The notes under the pieces are model-generated. The model was not told the origin of the DNA. It saw only the letters and a list, made by a program, of their open reading frames with translations, and did not search any database. A stretch of 64,000 nucleotides of DNA. Source: Cellulophaga sp. L1A9 (GTDB lineage: Bacteria > Bacteroidota > Bacteroidia > Flavobacteriales > Flavobacteriaceae). Both the position numbers and the translations under genes were made by a program. Shown here one piece after another: positions 26,660 to 35,591 of the stretch (its first letter is position 1; every line of letters begins with the position of its first letter). The DNA is taken from positions 2,666,001-2,730,000 of the forward strand of contig NZ_CP047027.1 in NCBI RefSeq assembly GCF_009797025.1, in the 5' to 3' direction.

Positions 26660-27418
26660 ATGATAAAAAAGTATAGCATATTGTTTTTGGTATTTTCACT
26701 GCTATTAGGGTGTAATAGTGAAAACGCATCGGATTGTTTCCAAAAATCAGGAGATATCATTCAGGAGGAATTGTCTTTAGAAGATTTTTCTCAAATAACT
26801 ATTTTTGAAGGGGTAAAATTAGTAATCAAACAGGCTGATGAACAAAAGGTTGTTTTAGAAACCGGTGAGAATTTAATTAATGATATTCGTGTAGAAGTAA
26901 TTGATAACAGATTAGTGGCGTATAATGATAACAGCTGTAATCTAGTGCGCGATTATGGACTAACCACACTGTATGTTTCTTCACCAAATATTTCTGAGAT
27001 TAGAAGTAGTACAGGCTTCTTAATTAAAAGTGATGGGGCATTAGAATACCCATCATTATCGTTATTGTCCGAAAGTTTTGGTGTACCGGAAGCCGAAACT
27101 ACAGATGGCGAATTTGATATTGAAGTGAATAATACTTCGGTTAATATTGTTTCTAACGGTATTGCATTTTTTAAGGTTTCTGGGGTTACAAATAATTTAA
27201 GCGTGGTCTTTGCCGCAGGAGACTCTAGATTAGAGGCAGAAAATTTAATAGCAAACAATGTCAATATAAACCATAGAGGGTCTAATGATATGTTGGTAAA
27301 TCCGCAAGAATCCTTAAAAGGAAAATTACTAAGTACTGGTGATGTTATAAGTTATAGCAAACCAGCGGTTGTTGAAGTTGAGGAATTGTATAAAGGGGAA
27401 CTTATTTATAGAAACTAA
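26660..27418 (+). CDS. GIN-domain (DUF2807) lipoprotein
   Basis: A 252-residue lipoprotein with lipobox LLGC (Cys18). After a short linker it carries the putative auto-transporter adhesin head GIN domain: FSQITIFEGVKLVIKQAD, then repeated short beta strands with Ser/Asn turns, as in a right-handed beta-helix. An outer-membrane or periplasmic location is expected. It starts eight bases after the previous gene, so it is co-transcribed. A paralogue without a lipobox lies at 33004-33678. Confidence 0.82.
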   Translation: MIKKYSILFLVFSLLLGCNSENASDCFQKSGDIIQEELSLEDFSQITIFEGVKLVIKQADEQKVVLETGENLINDIRVEVIDNRLVAYNDNSCNLVRDYGLTTLYVSSPNISEIRSSTGFLIKSDGALEYPSLSLLSESFGVPEAETTDGEFDIEVNNTSVNIVSNGIAFFKVSGVTNNLSVVFAAGDSRLEAENLIANNVNINHRGSNDMLVNPQESLKGKLLSTGDVISYSKPAVVEVEELYKGELIYRN

Positions 27419-27420
27419 TA

Positions 27421-28527
27421 TTGAAAAAGCCTTTACTATCTTATTTTAAAGATTTTTTTGCTTTCAAGCGTGTGGTTGGAGATGATGTTCAGGTACGAGG
27501 TTTGGCTAAAGCAGATGATTTGCTGTCTACGTTAATTGCTTCCCAAAAAGTTCCAGGTTTAGCCATTTCTGTATTGAAAAATGGAGTGGTATTTTTTCAA
27601 AAGGGATACGGGTTTGCAGATCTTGAAGAAAAGATAAGAATACAACCTAAAACGTCGGTTTTTAGGATTGCGAGTGTTTCTAAACCTATCGCGGCAACTG
27701 CTCTAGCGCATATGGTTTCAGAAGGGGGTATAGATTTAGATGCATCATTTTATAAGTATGTACCCTATTATCCAAAAAAGAAATGGGATTTTACAATCCG
27801 TCAACTAGCGAGCCATACGGCAGGCATTAGAGGGTATTTAGGGAAAGAATATGCCTTGAATAAACCCCATTCTATTAAAGAAAGTATTGCGGTGTTTAAA
27901 GATTCAGATTTACTTTTTGAGCCAGGAACAGGATATCATTACAATAGTTACGATTGGGTATTAATTTCATTGGCGATGCAAGAAGCCAGCGGAATACCAT
28001 TTGAGGATTATGTTTTTAAAAAGGTATTGCAACCTCTTGGGCTTAAAAGTATTTTCCCTGCAGATCCTTCCGGAATAGATCGGATTGAAACGAATGAATT
28101 AGCGCTTACCACTTTTTATTCTAAGCGTGCCATAGGCTTTAAACCTGCAGTAGCTGCTAATAATTATTATAAGTTAGCAGGGGGTGGGTATTTAGCAACG
28201 GCAACAGATATTACTAAGTTAGGGCAAGCTTATTTAGATAAGAAAGTGTTAGATGACACTATTTTAGAACAATTTATAACTAGTGAGTCGCTTCATGAAG
28301 AACTAACGTATTACGGTTTGGGATGGCAAGTGAGTCAAGATGCTAAGGGAAGATCTTATTATGGCCATATCGGTAATGGTGTAGGAGGCTACTCTAATTT
28401 TTTTGTATATCCAGAGCAGAGCATAGTTATTTCTATTCTAATTAATTGCACCAATCCTAATGTTCAGGAAGTCTTAGATGAGGTAATTCATGAGATTTTA
28501 GAATCTTCACAACCGCCACTAGGTTAA
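27421..28527 (+). CDS. Serine hydrolase, beta-lactamase-like (class C / AmpH-EstB fold)
   Basis: A 368-residue serine hydrolase of the PBP/beta-lactamase family. The three active-site motifs are visible: SVSK with Ser85 and Lys88, YNS in GYHYNSYDW near 179, and HIGNG near residue 319. No clear signal peptide is present, although the N terminus is hydrophobic and basic. The start is a TTG two bases after the preceding stop. Substrate could be a peptidoglycan peptide, an ester or a beta-lactam; sequence alone cannot tell. A weak 7-base-pair hairpin follows at 28527-28550. Confidence 0.87.
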   Translation: MKKPLLSYFKDFFAFKRVVGDDVQVRGLAKADDLLSTLIASQKVPGLAISVLKNGVVFFQKGYGFADLEEKIRIQPKTSVFRIASVSKPIAATALAHMVSEGGIDLDASFYKYVPYYPKKKWDFTIRQLASHTAGIRGYLGKEYALNKPHSIKESIAVFKDSDLLFEPGTGYHYNSYDWVLISLAMQEASGIPFEDYVFKKVLQPLGLKSIFPADPSGIDRIETNELALTTFYSKRAIGFKPAVAANNYYKLAGGGYLATATDITKLGQAYLDKKVLDDTILEQFITSESLHEELTYYGLGWQVSQDAKGRSYYGHIGNGVGGYSNFFVYPEQSIVISILINCTNPNVQEVLDEVIHEILESSQPPLG

Positions 28528-28646
28528 GAAAAGAGTACTATTGCTTTTCTAGATATCATTTATTCATAACAAAAGGGGTATAATCTCACAGTATCGGTAC
28601 TTATTGTTTTAAAAAATAAAAGATTAAAAAAAAGAACCTACTATAT

Positions 28647-28676
28647 TTTGATTTTTGAATATAAGTATTACTTTAG
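28647..28676 (+). promoter_or_regulatory. Promoter of the aromatic amino acid operon
   Basis: TTTG (28647-28650) as -33 box, 18 bases, then TACTTTAG (28669-28676), one mismatch from TAnnTTTG. The expected start near 28683 is 12 bases before the leader peptide ATG. Confidence 0.5.
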
Positions 28677-28694
28677 CCAAAGTTTATTACAATT

Positions 28695-28766
28695 ATGACA
28701 AAACAATATTTCTGGAACGGTTTCTTTTTTTACTTCTTTTTTAAGAGAGGTGCGGGACTGTTGTAG
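28695..28766 (+). CDS. Aromatic leader peptide (attenuation control)
   Basis: A 23-codon reading frame encoding MTKQYFWNGFFFYFFFKRGA and GLL. Ten of 23 residues are aromatic (seven Phe, two Tyr, one Trp), concentrated in F10-F16. It lies upstream of the prephenate dehydratase operon and ends 26 bases before a strong terminator stem. The design is that of pheL-type leader peptides: a ribosome short of Phe-tRNA would stall on the Phe run and alter folding of the downstream RNA. Confidence 0.88.
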   Translation: MTKQYFWNGFFFYFFFKRGAGLL

Positions 28767-28822
28767 TATATTTCAAAATATATATTTCAAAAAAGTCCCG
28801 TATATAACGGGGCTTTTTTTTT
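28753..28822 (+). terminator. Attenuator: antiterminator and terminator hairpins
   Basis: The terminator stem is AAGTCCCGT (28793-28801) with ACGGGGCTT (28807-28815), running into nine T residues (28814-28822). The competing antiterminator pairs CGGGACT (28753-28759, inside the last leader codons) with AGTCCCG (28794-28800), a perfect 7-base match. A nested AT stem around 28767-28785 could bring these strands together. A ribosome reaching the stop codon at 28764 would cover the first strand and allow termination. Confidence 0.88.
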
Positions 28823-28879
28823 GATTTTTTTTGAGTTGTCAGGGGGTATTGTAATGTGTAAATAATTAGGAGTTTAGGT

Positions 28880-29707
28880 ATGAAATTAAAAATAGCCATA
28901 CAAGGAGTAAAAGGTTCTAACCACCATCAAGTGGCTAAGGATTACTTTGGTGAGAATATTGAATTGGTAGAATGCATGTCTTTTGACGAGTTGGTGTGTC
29001 AAACCTTATCAGGAAGAGCAGATCAGGCTGTTATGGCCATAGAGAATTCTATTGCAGGTTCTATTATTCCAAATTACGCATTAATTCATCATAACAACTT
29101 ACATGTTATTGGAGAGCATTTTTTAAATATTCATCATCATTTAATGGTCTTGCCAGGTCAGAAAATTGAAGATATCAAGGAAGTGCATTCTCATCCTATG
29201 GCCCTGTTGCAGTGTAAAGATTTTTTAAAATCCTACTCACATATTAAATTGGTAGAAGCGGTAGATACAGCAGAAACTGCGCAGCAAATTCAAGAAAAAA
29301 AATTAATGAATATCGCTGCAATTGCTCCTAAAGCCGCAGCGGAGTTATATGATTTGGAAATTATAGCGAATGAAATTCAAACCATTACAAATAACTCTAC
29401 ACGCTTTTTAATTTTAAATAAAGAAATTAAAGCATTACCACCAGAAGAAATTAATAAAGCTTCTATTCGTTTTATTGCAGATCATAAACGTGGTAGCTTA
29501 GCGGCGTTGTTAAATGTGATGAGTGATTGTAATTTAAATTTAACCAAAATACAATCCTTGCCAGTTATTGAGCGCCCATGGAAATATGCATTTTTTGTGG
29601 ACGTCACTTTTGATGGATATCAGGATTTTACGAAGGCAAAATCGCTTTTAGAGATAATGACGGAAGAATTTAAAATATTAGGGGAATACAAAAACGCTAG
29701 AGTATGA
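28880..29707 (+). CDS. pheA: Prephenate dehydratase
   Basis: Converts prephenate to phenylpyruvate for phenylalanine. The 275-residue monofunctional enzyme has the catalytic domain (IAIQGVKGSNHHQVAKDYF, AIENSIAGSI, and the TRF motif in NNSTRFLIL). A C-terminal ACT domain carries the Phe-binding segment LPVIERPWKY. There is no fused chorismate mutase; that activity is in the fourth gene of the operon. The attenuator upstream fits phenylalanine control, and the ACT domain fits feedback inhibition. Confidence 0.96.
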   Translation: MKLKIAIQGVKGSNHHQVAKDYFGENIELVECMSFDELVCQTLSGRADQAVMAIENSIAGSIIPNYALIHHNNLHVIGEHFLNIHHHLMVLPGQKIEDIKEVHSHPMALLQCKDFLKSYSHIKLVEAVDTAETAQQIQEKKLMNIAAIAPKAAAELYDLEIIANEIQTITNNSTRFLILNKEIKALPPEEINKASIRFIADHKRGSLAALLNVMSDCNLNLTKIQSLPVIERPWKYAFFVDVTFDGYQDFTKAKSLLEIMTEEFKILGEYKNARV

Positions 29708-30849
29708 TCACAACTGCAGATCGGCTGAATACCGTAGAAGAATACTACTTCTCAAAAAAACTTAGAGAAGTTCGGGGATTAATGGCAGAGGGAAAGCCAA
29801 TTATCAATATGGGCATTGGTAGTCCAGATTTAACACCTTCAAATGAGGTCATAAAAGCAATACAAGAAGCTGTAACGGATGATGGTGCACATCAATACCA
29901 GAGTTACCAAGGATTGCCAGAATTTCGTGAGGCTATTGTTAATTTTTATAATAAGTACTACGGTGTTATAGTTAATCCTTCAACAGAAGTACTTCCTTTA
30001 ATGGGTTCTAAAGAAGGAATCATGCATATTAGCATGGCATTTTTGAATCCTGGAGATGAGGCATTGATACCAAATCCTGGGTATCCTACCTATACATCGG
30101 TGACTAAGTTAGTAGGAGCGGTGCCAAAATATTATGATTTAACTGCTGCTTCTAAATGGTTTCCAAATTTAGAAGCCTTAGCGAAACAAGATTTATCTAA
30201 AGTAAAAGTAATGTGGGTATCTTATCCGCATATGCCTACAGGGGCTTCAGCTGCCAAAGAACAATTTGAAGCACTGGTTGCTTTTGCTAAGCACAATGAT
30301 ATTTTATTGGTAAATGATAATCCGTATAGTTTTGTTTTAAATGATACTCCAGAAAGTATTCTAAATATAGCTGGGGCAAAAGATGTGGCTTTAGAACTAA
30401 ACTCTTTAAGTAAAACCTTTAACATGGCTGGATGGCGTGTAGGTGTAGTTCTAGGGAGTGAGGCGCATATTAGTGCTGTTTTAAAAGTGAAAAGTAATAT
30501 GGATTCTGGTATGTTTTACGGCATACAAAAAGGAGCTATAGCAGCATTGAAAAGTAGTCAAGATTGGTTTGATGGATTGAATAAGGTTTATGAAAAACGC
30601 AAGCGTTTAATGTTACAGTTAGCAGATAAGCTAGGGTGTACGTATGATGAAAATGCGGTGGGCATGTTCGTTTGGGCAAAATTACCGGTAGGAGCAGTTT
30701 CTGCAGAGGAGTTTATTGATGATATACTTTATAAGAAAAATATTTTCATCACCCCAGGAACTATTTTTGGGAGCAATGGAGAAGGGTATATTCGTTTTTC
30801 ACTTTGTGTAACTGAGGATAAAATAAAAGAAGCAATTAGTCGGTTTTAA
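29704..30849 (+). CDS. Aminotransferase class I (aromatic/aspartate type)
   Basis: A 381-residue fold-type I PLP aminotransferase. NPGYPTYTS, NDNPYSFV and the PLP lysine in SLSKTFNMAGWRVG are clear, as is the C-terminal arginine motif GYIRFSLC. The ATG overlaps the pheA stop (ATGA), which implies translational coupling. In this operon the likely substrate is phenylpyruvate and/or 4-hydroxyphenylpyruvate, or prephenate. The family also includes aspartate and LL-diaminopimelate aminotransferases, so the name is kept general. Confidence 0.9.
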   Translation: MITTADRLNTVEEYYFSKKLREVRGLMAEGKPIINMGIGSPDLTPSNEVIKAIQEAVTDDGAHQYQSYQGLPEFREAIVNFYNKYYGVIVNPSTEVLPLMGSKEGIMHISMAFLNPGDEALIPNPGYPTYTSVTKLVGAVPKYYDLTAASKWFPNLEALAKQDLSKVKVMWVSYPHMPTGASAAKEQFEALVAFAKHNDILLVNDNPYSFVLNDTPESILNIAGAKDVALELNSLSKTFNMAGWRVGVVLGSEAHISAVLKVKSNMDSGMFYGIQKGAIAALKSSQDWFDGLNKVYEKRKRLMLQLADKLGCTYDENAVGMFVWAKLPVGAVSAEEFIDDILYKKNIFITPGTIFGSNGEGYIRFSLCVTEDKIKEAISRF

Positions 30850-30883
30850 GGTAAGAGCGAAATAAAATAGTGATCAGAATAAA

Positions 30884-31744
30884 ATGAATGTATTTGTTGT
30901 AGGTATCGGATTAATAGGTGGATCAATGGCTAAGGATATAAAAGCAGATAATCCTGATGCAGTCATTTATGGTATCGATACTAACGAAAAACATATCGAA
31001 GAAGCTTTGGCAATCCATTTAATTGATAAAAAAGCCACTTATGATGATTTGTCAATAGCGGATATCGTAATCGTCTCAGTGCCTGTAGACGTTATGGTTT
31101 TGGAGCTTCCTAAAGTGTTGGATGTCGTAAATGATGACGCAGTTGTGTTGGATGCAGGCTCTACAAAAGCGTTAATTTGTAATGCTGTAGCATCACATCC
31201 TAAAAGAAGAAATTTTTTAGCATGTCATCCTATAGCTGGAACTGAGTTTTCTGGACCATCGGCAGCAATTAATGATTTGTATCGTGGGAAAACAAATATA
31301 ATTTGCGAGGTTGAAAAGACAGCCTTCAAATTGCAAGAAAGAGCATTGGCTATTTTTCAGCAATTGGGAATGCGAATTCGATATATGAATCCGGAAGCGC
31401 ATGATAAGCATATTGCCTATGTATCACATTTGTCGCATATCAGTTCTTTTATGCTGGGAAAAACGGTAATAGAGAAAGAGAAAAACGAGCGAGATATATT
31501 TGATATGGCAGGCAGTGGATTTGAAAGTACGGTCCGCTTAGCAAAAAGTTCACCGGCAATGTGGACGCCGATTTTTAAACATAATAAAGCTAATGTTGTT
31601 GAGACATTAGAAGAGTACATACAAAATTTGAAAGCCTTTAAGCAAATGCTTTTGGAAGATGATTTTGAAGGTATTTACAATGAAATGAATAGTACCAATA
31701 GAATAAAAGAAATATTAAACGGAATACCACTTAATAAAAAATAG
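30884..31744 (+). CDS. tyrA: Prephenate dehydrogenase
   Basis: Oxidatively decarboxylates prephenate to 4-hydroxyphenylpyruvate for tyrosine. The 286-residue sequence has the NAD(P) loop VVGIGLIGGSMAKDI at the N terminus, CHPIAGTEFSGP around the active site, and HDKHIAYVSHLSH. It lacks an ACT or chorismate mutase domain. Third gene of the operon, 34 bases after the aminotransferase. Confidence 0.95.
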   Translation: MNVFVVGIGLIGGSMAKDIKADNPDAVIYGIDTNEKHIEEALAIHLIDKKATYDDLSIADIVIVSVPVDVMVLELPKVLDVVNDDAVVLDAGSTKALICNAVASHPKRRNFLACHPIAGTEFSGPSAAINDLYRGKTNIICEVEKTAFKLQERALAIFQQLGMRIRYMNPEAHDKHIAYVSHLSHISSFMLGKTVIEKEKNERDIFDMAGSGFESTVRLAKSSPAMWTPIFKHNKANVVETLEEYIQNLKAFKQMLLEDDFEGIYNEMNSTNRIKEILNGIPLNKK

Positions 31745-31755
31745 AACAAGAAGAG

Positions 31756-32838
31756 ATGGAGAATTCAAAACAAATGAGAACATGGTTGGATGATATGAAA
31801 CTAGATCATCCTCTAGTAATAGCAGGGCCATGTAGTGCGGAAACTGAAGAGCAAGTACTGAAAATTGCACATCAATTAAAAGATACTGATGTAAATTATT
31901 ACCGCGCTGGTATTTGGAAACCAAGAACTCGTCCTGGAATGTTTGAGGGTGTAGGAGCTTTAGGTTTAAAGTGGTTACAAAAAGTAAAGGCAGAAACAGG
32001 TATGAAAACTTGTACAGAAGTTGCTAATGCAGCACATGTAAAATTAGCTTTAGAACATGATATTGATTTGTTATGGATCGGTGCACGTTCTACTGTAAGT
32101 CCTTTTATCATGCAAGAAATTGCTGATGCTTTAGGAGAAACGGATAAAATTGTATTGGTAAAAAATCCGGTAAATCCAGATTTAGCGCTTTGGTTAGGTG
32201 GTATTGAAAGATTAAAGACTGCTGGTGTTAAAAATTTGGGAGCAATTCATAGAGGTTTCTCTACTTATGAGAAAACAAAATATAGAAATATTCCAGAATG
32301 GCAAATAGCGATTGAGTTCCAGAATAAATTTCCAGATTTACCTTTAATTAATGATCCATCTCATATTACAGGAAATAGAGAAATGATTTTTGATGTTTGT
32401 CAAACCGCTTTAGATCTTAATTTTGATGGATTGATGGTTGAAACACATTTTGATCCTGAAAATGCATGGAGTGATGCTGCACAGCAAGTGACTCCAGAAA
32501 AATTAATTCAGATCATGCGTGATTTGAAAATTAGAAAAGAGTCTGATCCTGAAGCAGAATATAATAGCGAATTGAGTAATTTAAGAGCTCAGATAGATGT
32601 TGTAGATGCTCAATTAATTGAAATGCTTGGGAAGAGAATGAAAATTTCTGACGGCATTGGAGGATTGAAAAAACAAAAAAACGTTGCTGTTCTTCAATCA
32701 AACAGATGGAACCAAATTTTAGGAGCTATGATTCTAGAAGGAGAATCTAAAGGCTTAAGTGAAGAGTTTGTCTTAAAAATGTTTAAAGCAATTCATCAAG
32801 AATCTATCAATCACCAAGAGAAAGTTATAAACTCTTAA
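31756..32838 (+). CDS. Bifunctional DAHP synthase / chorismate mutase (type II)
   Basis: First committed step of aromatic synthesis joined to the branch-point mutase. Residues 1-260 are a type I-beta (KDO8P-like) DAHP synthase: VIAGPCSAETEEQV, YRAGIWKPRTRPG, and LINDPSHITGNREM with metal and substrate residues. Residues about 272-360 are an AroQ chorismate mutase: LRAQIDVVDAQLIEMLGKR, MKISDGIGGLKK. This arrangement (DAHPS N-terminal, mutase C-terminal) is known in Bacteroidetes. The mutase supplies prephenate to pheA and tyrA in the same operon and often gives allosteric control to the synthase. Confidence 0.95.
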   Translation: MENSKQMRTWLDDMKLDHPLVIAGPCSAETEEQVLKIAHQLKDTDVNYYRAGIWKPRTRPGMFEGVGALGLKWLQKVKAETGMKTCTEVANAAHVKLALEHDIDLLWIGARSTVSPFIMQEIADALGETDKIVLVKNPVNPDLALWLGGIERLKTAGVKNLGAIHRGFSTYEKTKYRNIPEWQIAIEFQNKFPDLPLINDPSHITGNREMIFDVCQTALDLNFDGLMVETHFDPENAWSDAAQQVTPEKLIQIMRDLKIRKESDPEAEYNSELSNLRAQIDVVDAQLIEMLGKRMKISDGIGGLKKQKNVAVLQSNRWNQILGAMILEGESKGLSEEFVLKMFKAIHQESINHQEKVINS

Positions 32839-32860
32839 GTGCTACTCAAGTTATAAAATC

Positions 32861-32889
32861 AAAACCCACTTCTTTAAGTGGGTTTTTTT
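32861..32889 (+). terminator. Terminator of the aromatic operon
   Basis: AAAACCCACTT (32861-32871) and AAGTGGGTTTT (32876-32886) with a T-run; a textbook Rho-independent hairpin. Confidence 0.93.
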
Positions 32890-33003
32890 ATGGAATTAAT
32901 TTAAGCTTTTCGCTGAAATAGAATAATTTTGAACAACTTCAGTGTTAAAAGTGTAACATTGGAAAGAAGTTCTTGTCTTTATAAAAATTAAAATAATCAC
33001 GAT

Positions 33004-33678
33004 ATGAAAAATTTACTACTCGCTTCCTTTTTTATAATGACCCTTAGTGCTTTCTCGCAACGAATTGTAGATAGAGATATGGGGAGTTTCCATGAGATAA
33101 AGGTTTTTGATCTTATTGAGGTGAATCTTATAAAATCTGAAGAGAATAAAGTGTTGATCAAAGGGAAAAATGTAGACGATATTAAATTAGTGAATAACAA
33201 TGGAGTGCTTAAAGTTCGTATGGAATTGGAAAAAAAATTCCATGGAGAAGATACATTCGTAGAGGTGTATTATACAGACCTGAGTTTAATTGATGGGAAT
33301 GAAGGCGCTAAAATAACTTCAAACGCGACTATAGAGCAGAATATGATTGAGCTTAAGACTCAAGAAGGTGCTCAAATAAAAGTGGGGCTAGATGTTGATT
33401 ATCTTAAGGTGCGTGCCGTTACTGGCGGTAGTATTAATGCTTCAGGGATGGCGAAAAATCAAGAGATAGTTTTAAATACGGGAGGCATCTTTGAAGGAAG
33501 AGAATTAAGAACAGAAACGGCAACGGTAAAAATTACCGCAGCAGGAGAAGCAGAAGTTTATGCCTCTAAAAAAATCGATATTAAAATTAAAGCAGGAGGA
33601 GATGTTGATGTTTATGGAAACCCAGATCAAGTAAATAAAAATACATTTGCCGGGGGTAGAGTTCGGATAATGGAATAA
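33004..33678 (+). CDS. GIN-domain (DUF2807) secreted protein
   Basis: A 224-residue protein with a Sec signal peptide (KNLLLASFFIMTLSAFSQ, cleavage about residue 19) and no lipobox. It is followed by a single GIN domain: FHEIKVFDLIEVNLIKSEEN, then a ladder of short strands with Gly/Ala/Ser turns (GGSINASGMAKNQEIVLNTG, AGGDVDVYG). A periplasmic or outer-membrane-associated role is expected. It is monocistronic, between a terminator and rsgA. Only the domain, not the function, is recognised. Confidence 0.82.
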   Translation: MKNLLLASFFIMTLSAFSQRIVDRDMGSFHEIKVFDLIEVNLIKSEENKVLIKGKNVDDIKLVNNNGVLKVRMELEKKFHGEDTFVEVYYTDLSLIDGNEGAKITSNATIEQNMIELKTQEGAQIKVGLDVDYLKVRAVTGGSINASGMAKNQEIVLNTGGIFEGRELRTETATVKITAAGEAEVYASKKIDIKIKAGGDVDVYGNPDQVNKNTFAGGRVRIME

Positions 33679-33795
33679 CAGTAGCATTTGTAAATATCTT
33701 TATTACATTTGATAAGAGCAAAAGCAACTTGGTTTCTTGTGCTGTGTTACGCATAAAAGTTGTTATTTTGTGTTTCAAAATCGAAAAAGAAGTAA

Positions 33796-34749
33796 ATGCA
33801 AGGAGTCGTATATAAATCTACTGGGAGTTGGTACACTGTAAAAACCGAAGAAGGTAGCTTTTACGAATGCAGAATTAAAGGAAAATTCCGGATAAAAGGA
33901 ATTAAAAGTACCAATCCAGTCTCTGTTGGAGATAATGTTACTTTTGAAGTGGAAACTATTGGTGATGAAACTGTTGGGATTATTAACGATATTGCCACTC
34001 GTAGAAATTACATTATTCGTAAATCTGTAAACTTATCTAAACAAACGCATATAATTGCAGCAAATTTAGATCAAGTATTCTTGATGATTACGTTAAACAA
34101 CCCACCAACCTCTACAAGTTTTATAGATCGTTTTTTAGTGACCGCAGAGGCATATCATATTCCGGCTATTCTTTTATTCAATAAAATAGATACGTATAAA
34201 GACGAGGAGTTAGATGAAATTAAATATCTAGCTGCGCTCTACAGAAGTATTGGATATACCTGTATCGGTATTTCTTCTACCACTGGAAAAAATATTGATA
34301 AAGTAAAAGAGTTCATGGTGGGTAAAACCAGTATGTTTTCGGGCCATTCAGGTGTTGGGAAATCTACCTTAGTCAATGCGGTTGAACCAAAATTGGACCT
34401 GAAGACTAAAAAGATATCTGTACAGCATGCTCAAGGGCAACATACCACAACATTTGCTGAAATGTACGATTTAGACTTTGGTGCTAGAATTATTGATACA
34501 CCTGGAATCAAGGGGTTTGGTATTGTTGATATGGAAAAAGAAGAAATAGGAAATTATTTCCCAGAATTTTTTGCATTAAAACAAAAATGTAAATTTAATA
34601 ATTGTTTGCATATTGAAGAACCTAAATGTGCTGTGAAAGATGCTTTAGATAATGATGAAGTTGCATGGAGCAGATATCGTAGTTATGTGCAAATGGTTAA
34701 AGGTGAAGAAGAAAATTATAGAACAGATATTTACGGAGAGAAAAAGTGA
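33796..34749 (+). CDS. rsgA: Ribosome small-subunit-dependent GTPase A
   Basis: A circularly permuted GTPase for late 30S maturation. An OB-fold N-terminal domain (1-75) is followed by the G4 motif NKID, G1 GHSGVGKST (183-191) and G3 DTPGIKGFG, in the permuted order. The zinc-knuckle region near 270-285 has KCKFNNCLHIEEPKC. It has 317 residues, typical length. It overlaps dtd by GTGA. A possible -7 box TACATTTG lies at 33704-33711. Confidence 0.96.
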   Translation: MQGVVYKSTGSWYTVKTEEGSFYECRIKGKFRIKGIKSTNPVSVGDNVTFEVETIGDETVGIINDIATRRNYIIRKSVNLSKQTHIIAANLDQVFLMITLNNPPTSTSFIDRFLVTAEAYHIPAILLFNKIDTYKDEELDEIKYLAALYRSIGYTCIGISSTTGKNIDKVKEFMVGKTSMFSGHSGVGKSTLVNAVEPKLDLKTKKISVQHAQGQHTTTFAEMYDLDFGARIIDTPGIKGFGIVDMEKEEIGNYFPEFFALKQKCKFNNCLHIEEPKCAVKDALDNDEVAWSRYRSYVQMVKGEEENYRTDIYGEKK

Positions 34750-35198
34750 GAGCAGTATTACAAAGGGTTACAAAAGCTAGTGTAAGCGTAGATGGGGTAT
34801 TAATTTCTAAGATTAATGCTGGATTACTTATTCTCTTGGGTATTGAAGACGCAGATAACAAGGAGGATATAGAATGGCTTTCTAGAAAAATAGCAAATCT
34901 TCGTATTTTTAATGATCCTGATGGTGTTATGAATAGGTCTCTTTTGGAAGTAGAAGGGGATGCTTTGGTGGTTAGTCAGTTTACCCTACATGCTGCGACC
35001 AAAAAGGGGAATCGCCCCTCGTATACAAAAGCAGCAAGACCAGAAGTTGCGGTACCACTTTATGAACAATTTATTTTAAAGCTAGAGCAAGACTTAAGTA
35101 AGAAGATTGGAACGGGAGTTTTTGGAGCAGACATGAACGTGGAACTTTTGAATGATGGTCCGGTAACCATTTGTATGGATACAAAAAATAAAGAATAA
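34746..35198 (+). CDS. dtd: D-aminoacyl-tRNA deacylase
   Basis: Hydrolyses D-amino acids from mischarged tRNA. The 150-residue sequence has both family motifs: SQFTLHA near residue 78 and DGPVTICMD near the C terminus. The start is a GTG overlapping the rsgA stop (GTGA), so translation is coupled. Confidence 0.95.
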   Translation: MRAVLQRVTKASVSVDGVLISKINAGLLILLGIEDADNKEDIEWLSRKIANLRIFNDPDGVMNRSLLEVEGDALVVSQFTLHAATKKGNRPSYTKAARPEVAVPLYEQFILKLEQDLSKKIGTGVFGADMNVELLNDGPVTICMDTKNKE

Positions 35199-35209
35199 AT
35201 ATATAAATC

Positions 35210-35536
35210 ATGAATATTTCAGATTCACAAAAAGCGGTAGATACTTGGATTAAAGAACATGGAGTTCGTTACTTTAACGAGTTAACAAATATGGCTCAAT
35301 TAACAGAGGAGGTTGGTGAGGTAGCGCGTATTATTGCTCGTAGATATGGTGAGCAAAGTGAAAAAGAATCTGATAAAAATAAAGACCTTGGTGAAGAATT
35401 AGCCGATGTTGTCTTTGTTGTTCTATGTTTGGCAAACCAAACAGGAATAGATTTGCAACAAGCTTTTGATAAAAAGTTAGATTTCAAAACAAAGCGTGAT
35501 CACGATAGACATCATGACAATAAAAAATTGAAATAG
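35210..35536 (+). CDS. MazG-like nucleotide pyrophosphohydrolase
   Basis: A 108-residue single-domain all-alpha NTP pyrophosphatase. The metal-binding carboxylates are EEVGE (about 29-33) and the ELADVV motif with ExxD near residue 64. It is much shorter than the two-domain E. coli MazG and resembles the single-domain house-cleaning enzymes. Third gene of the rsgA-dtd run. Confidence 0.88.
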   Translation: MNISDSQKAVDTWIKEHGVRYFNELTNMAQLTEEVGEVARIIARRYGEQSEKESDKNKDLGEELADVVFVVLCLANQTGIDLQQAFDKKLDFKTKRDHDRHHDNKKLK

Positions 35537-35591
35537 TAGTATCTTTACCGCTTAATTTTTCCAGTCTAGAAAATTTCTAAATCATACTATA

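Noticed and set aside
27421..28527. Serine hydrolase considered as a true class C beta-lactamase
   Set aside because: The three motifs are shared with esterases and peptidases of the same fold, there is no clear signal peptide, and no regulator such as AmpR is adjacent.
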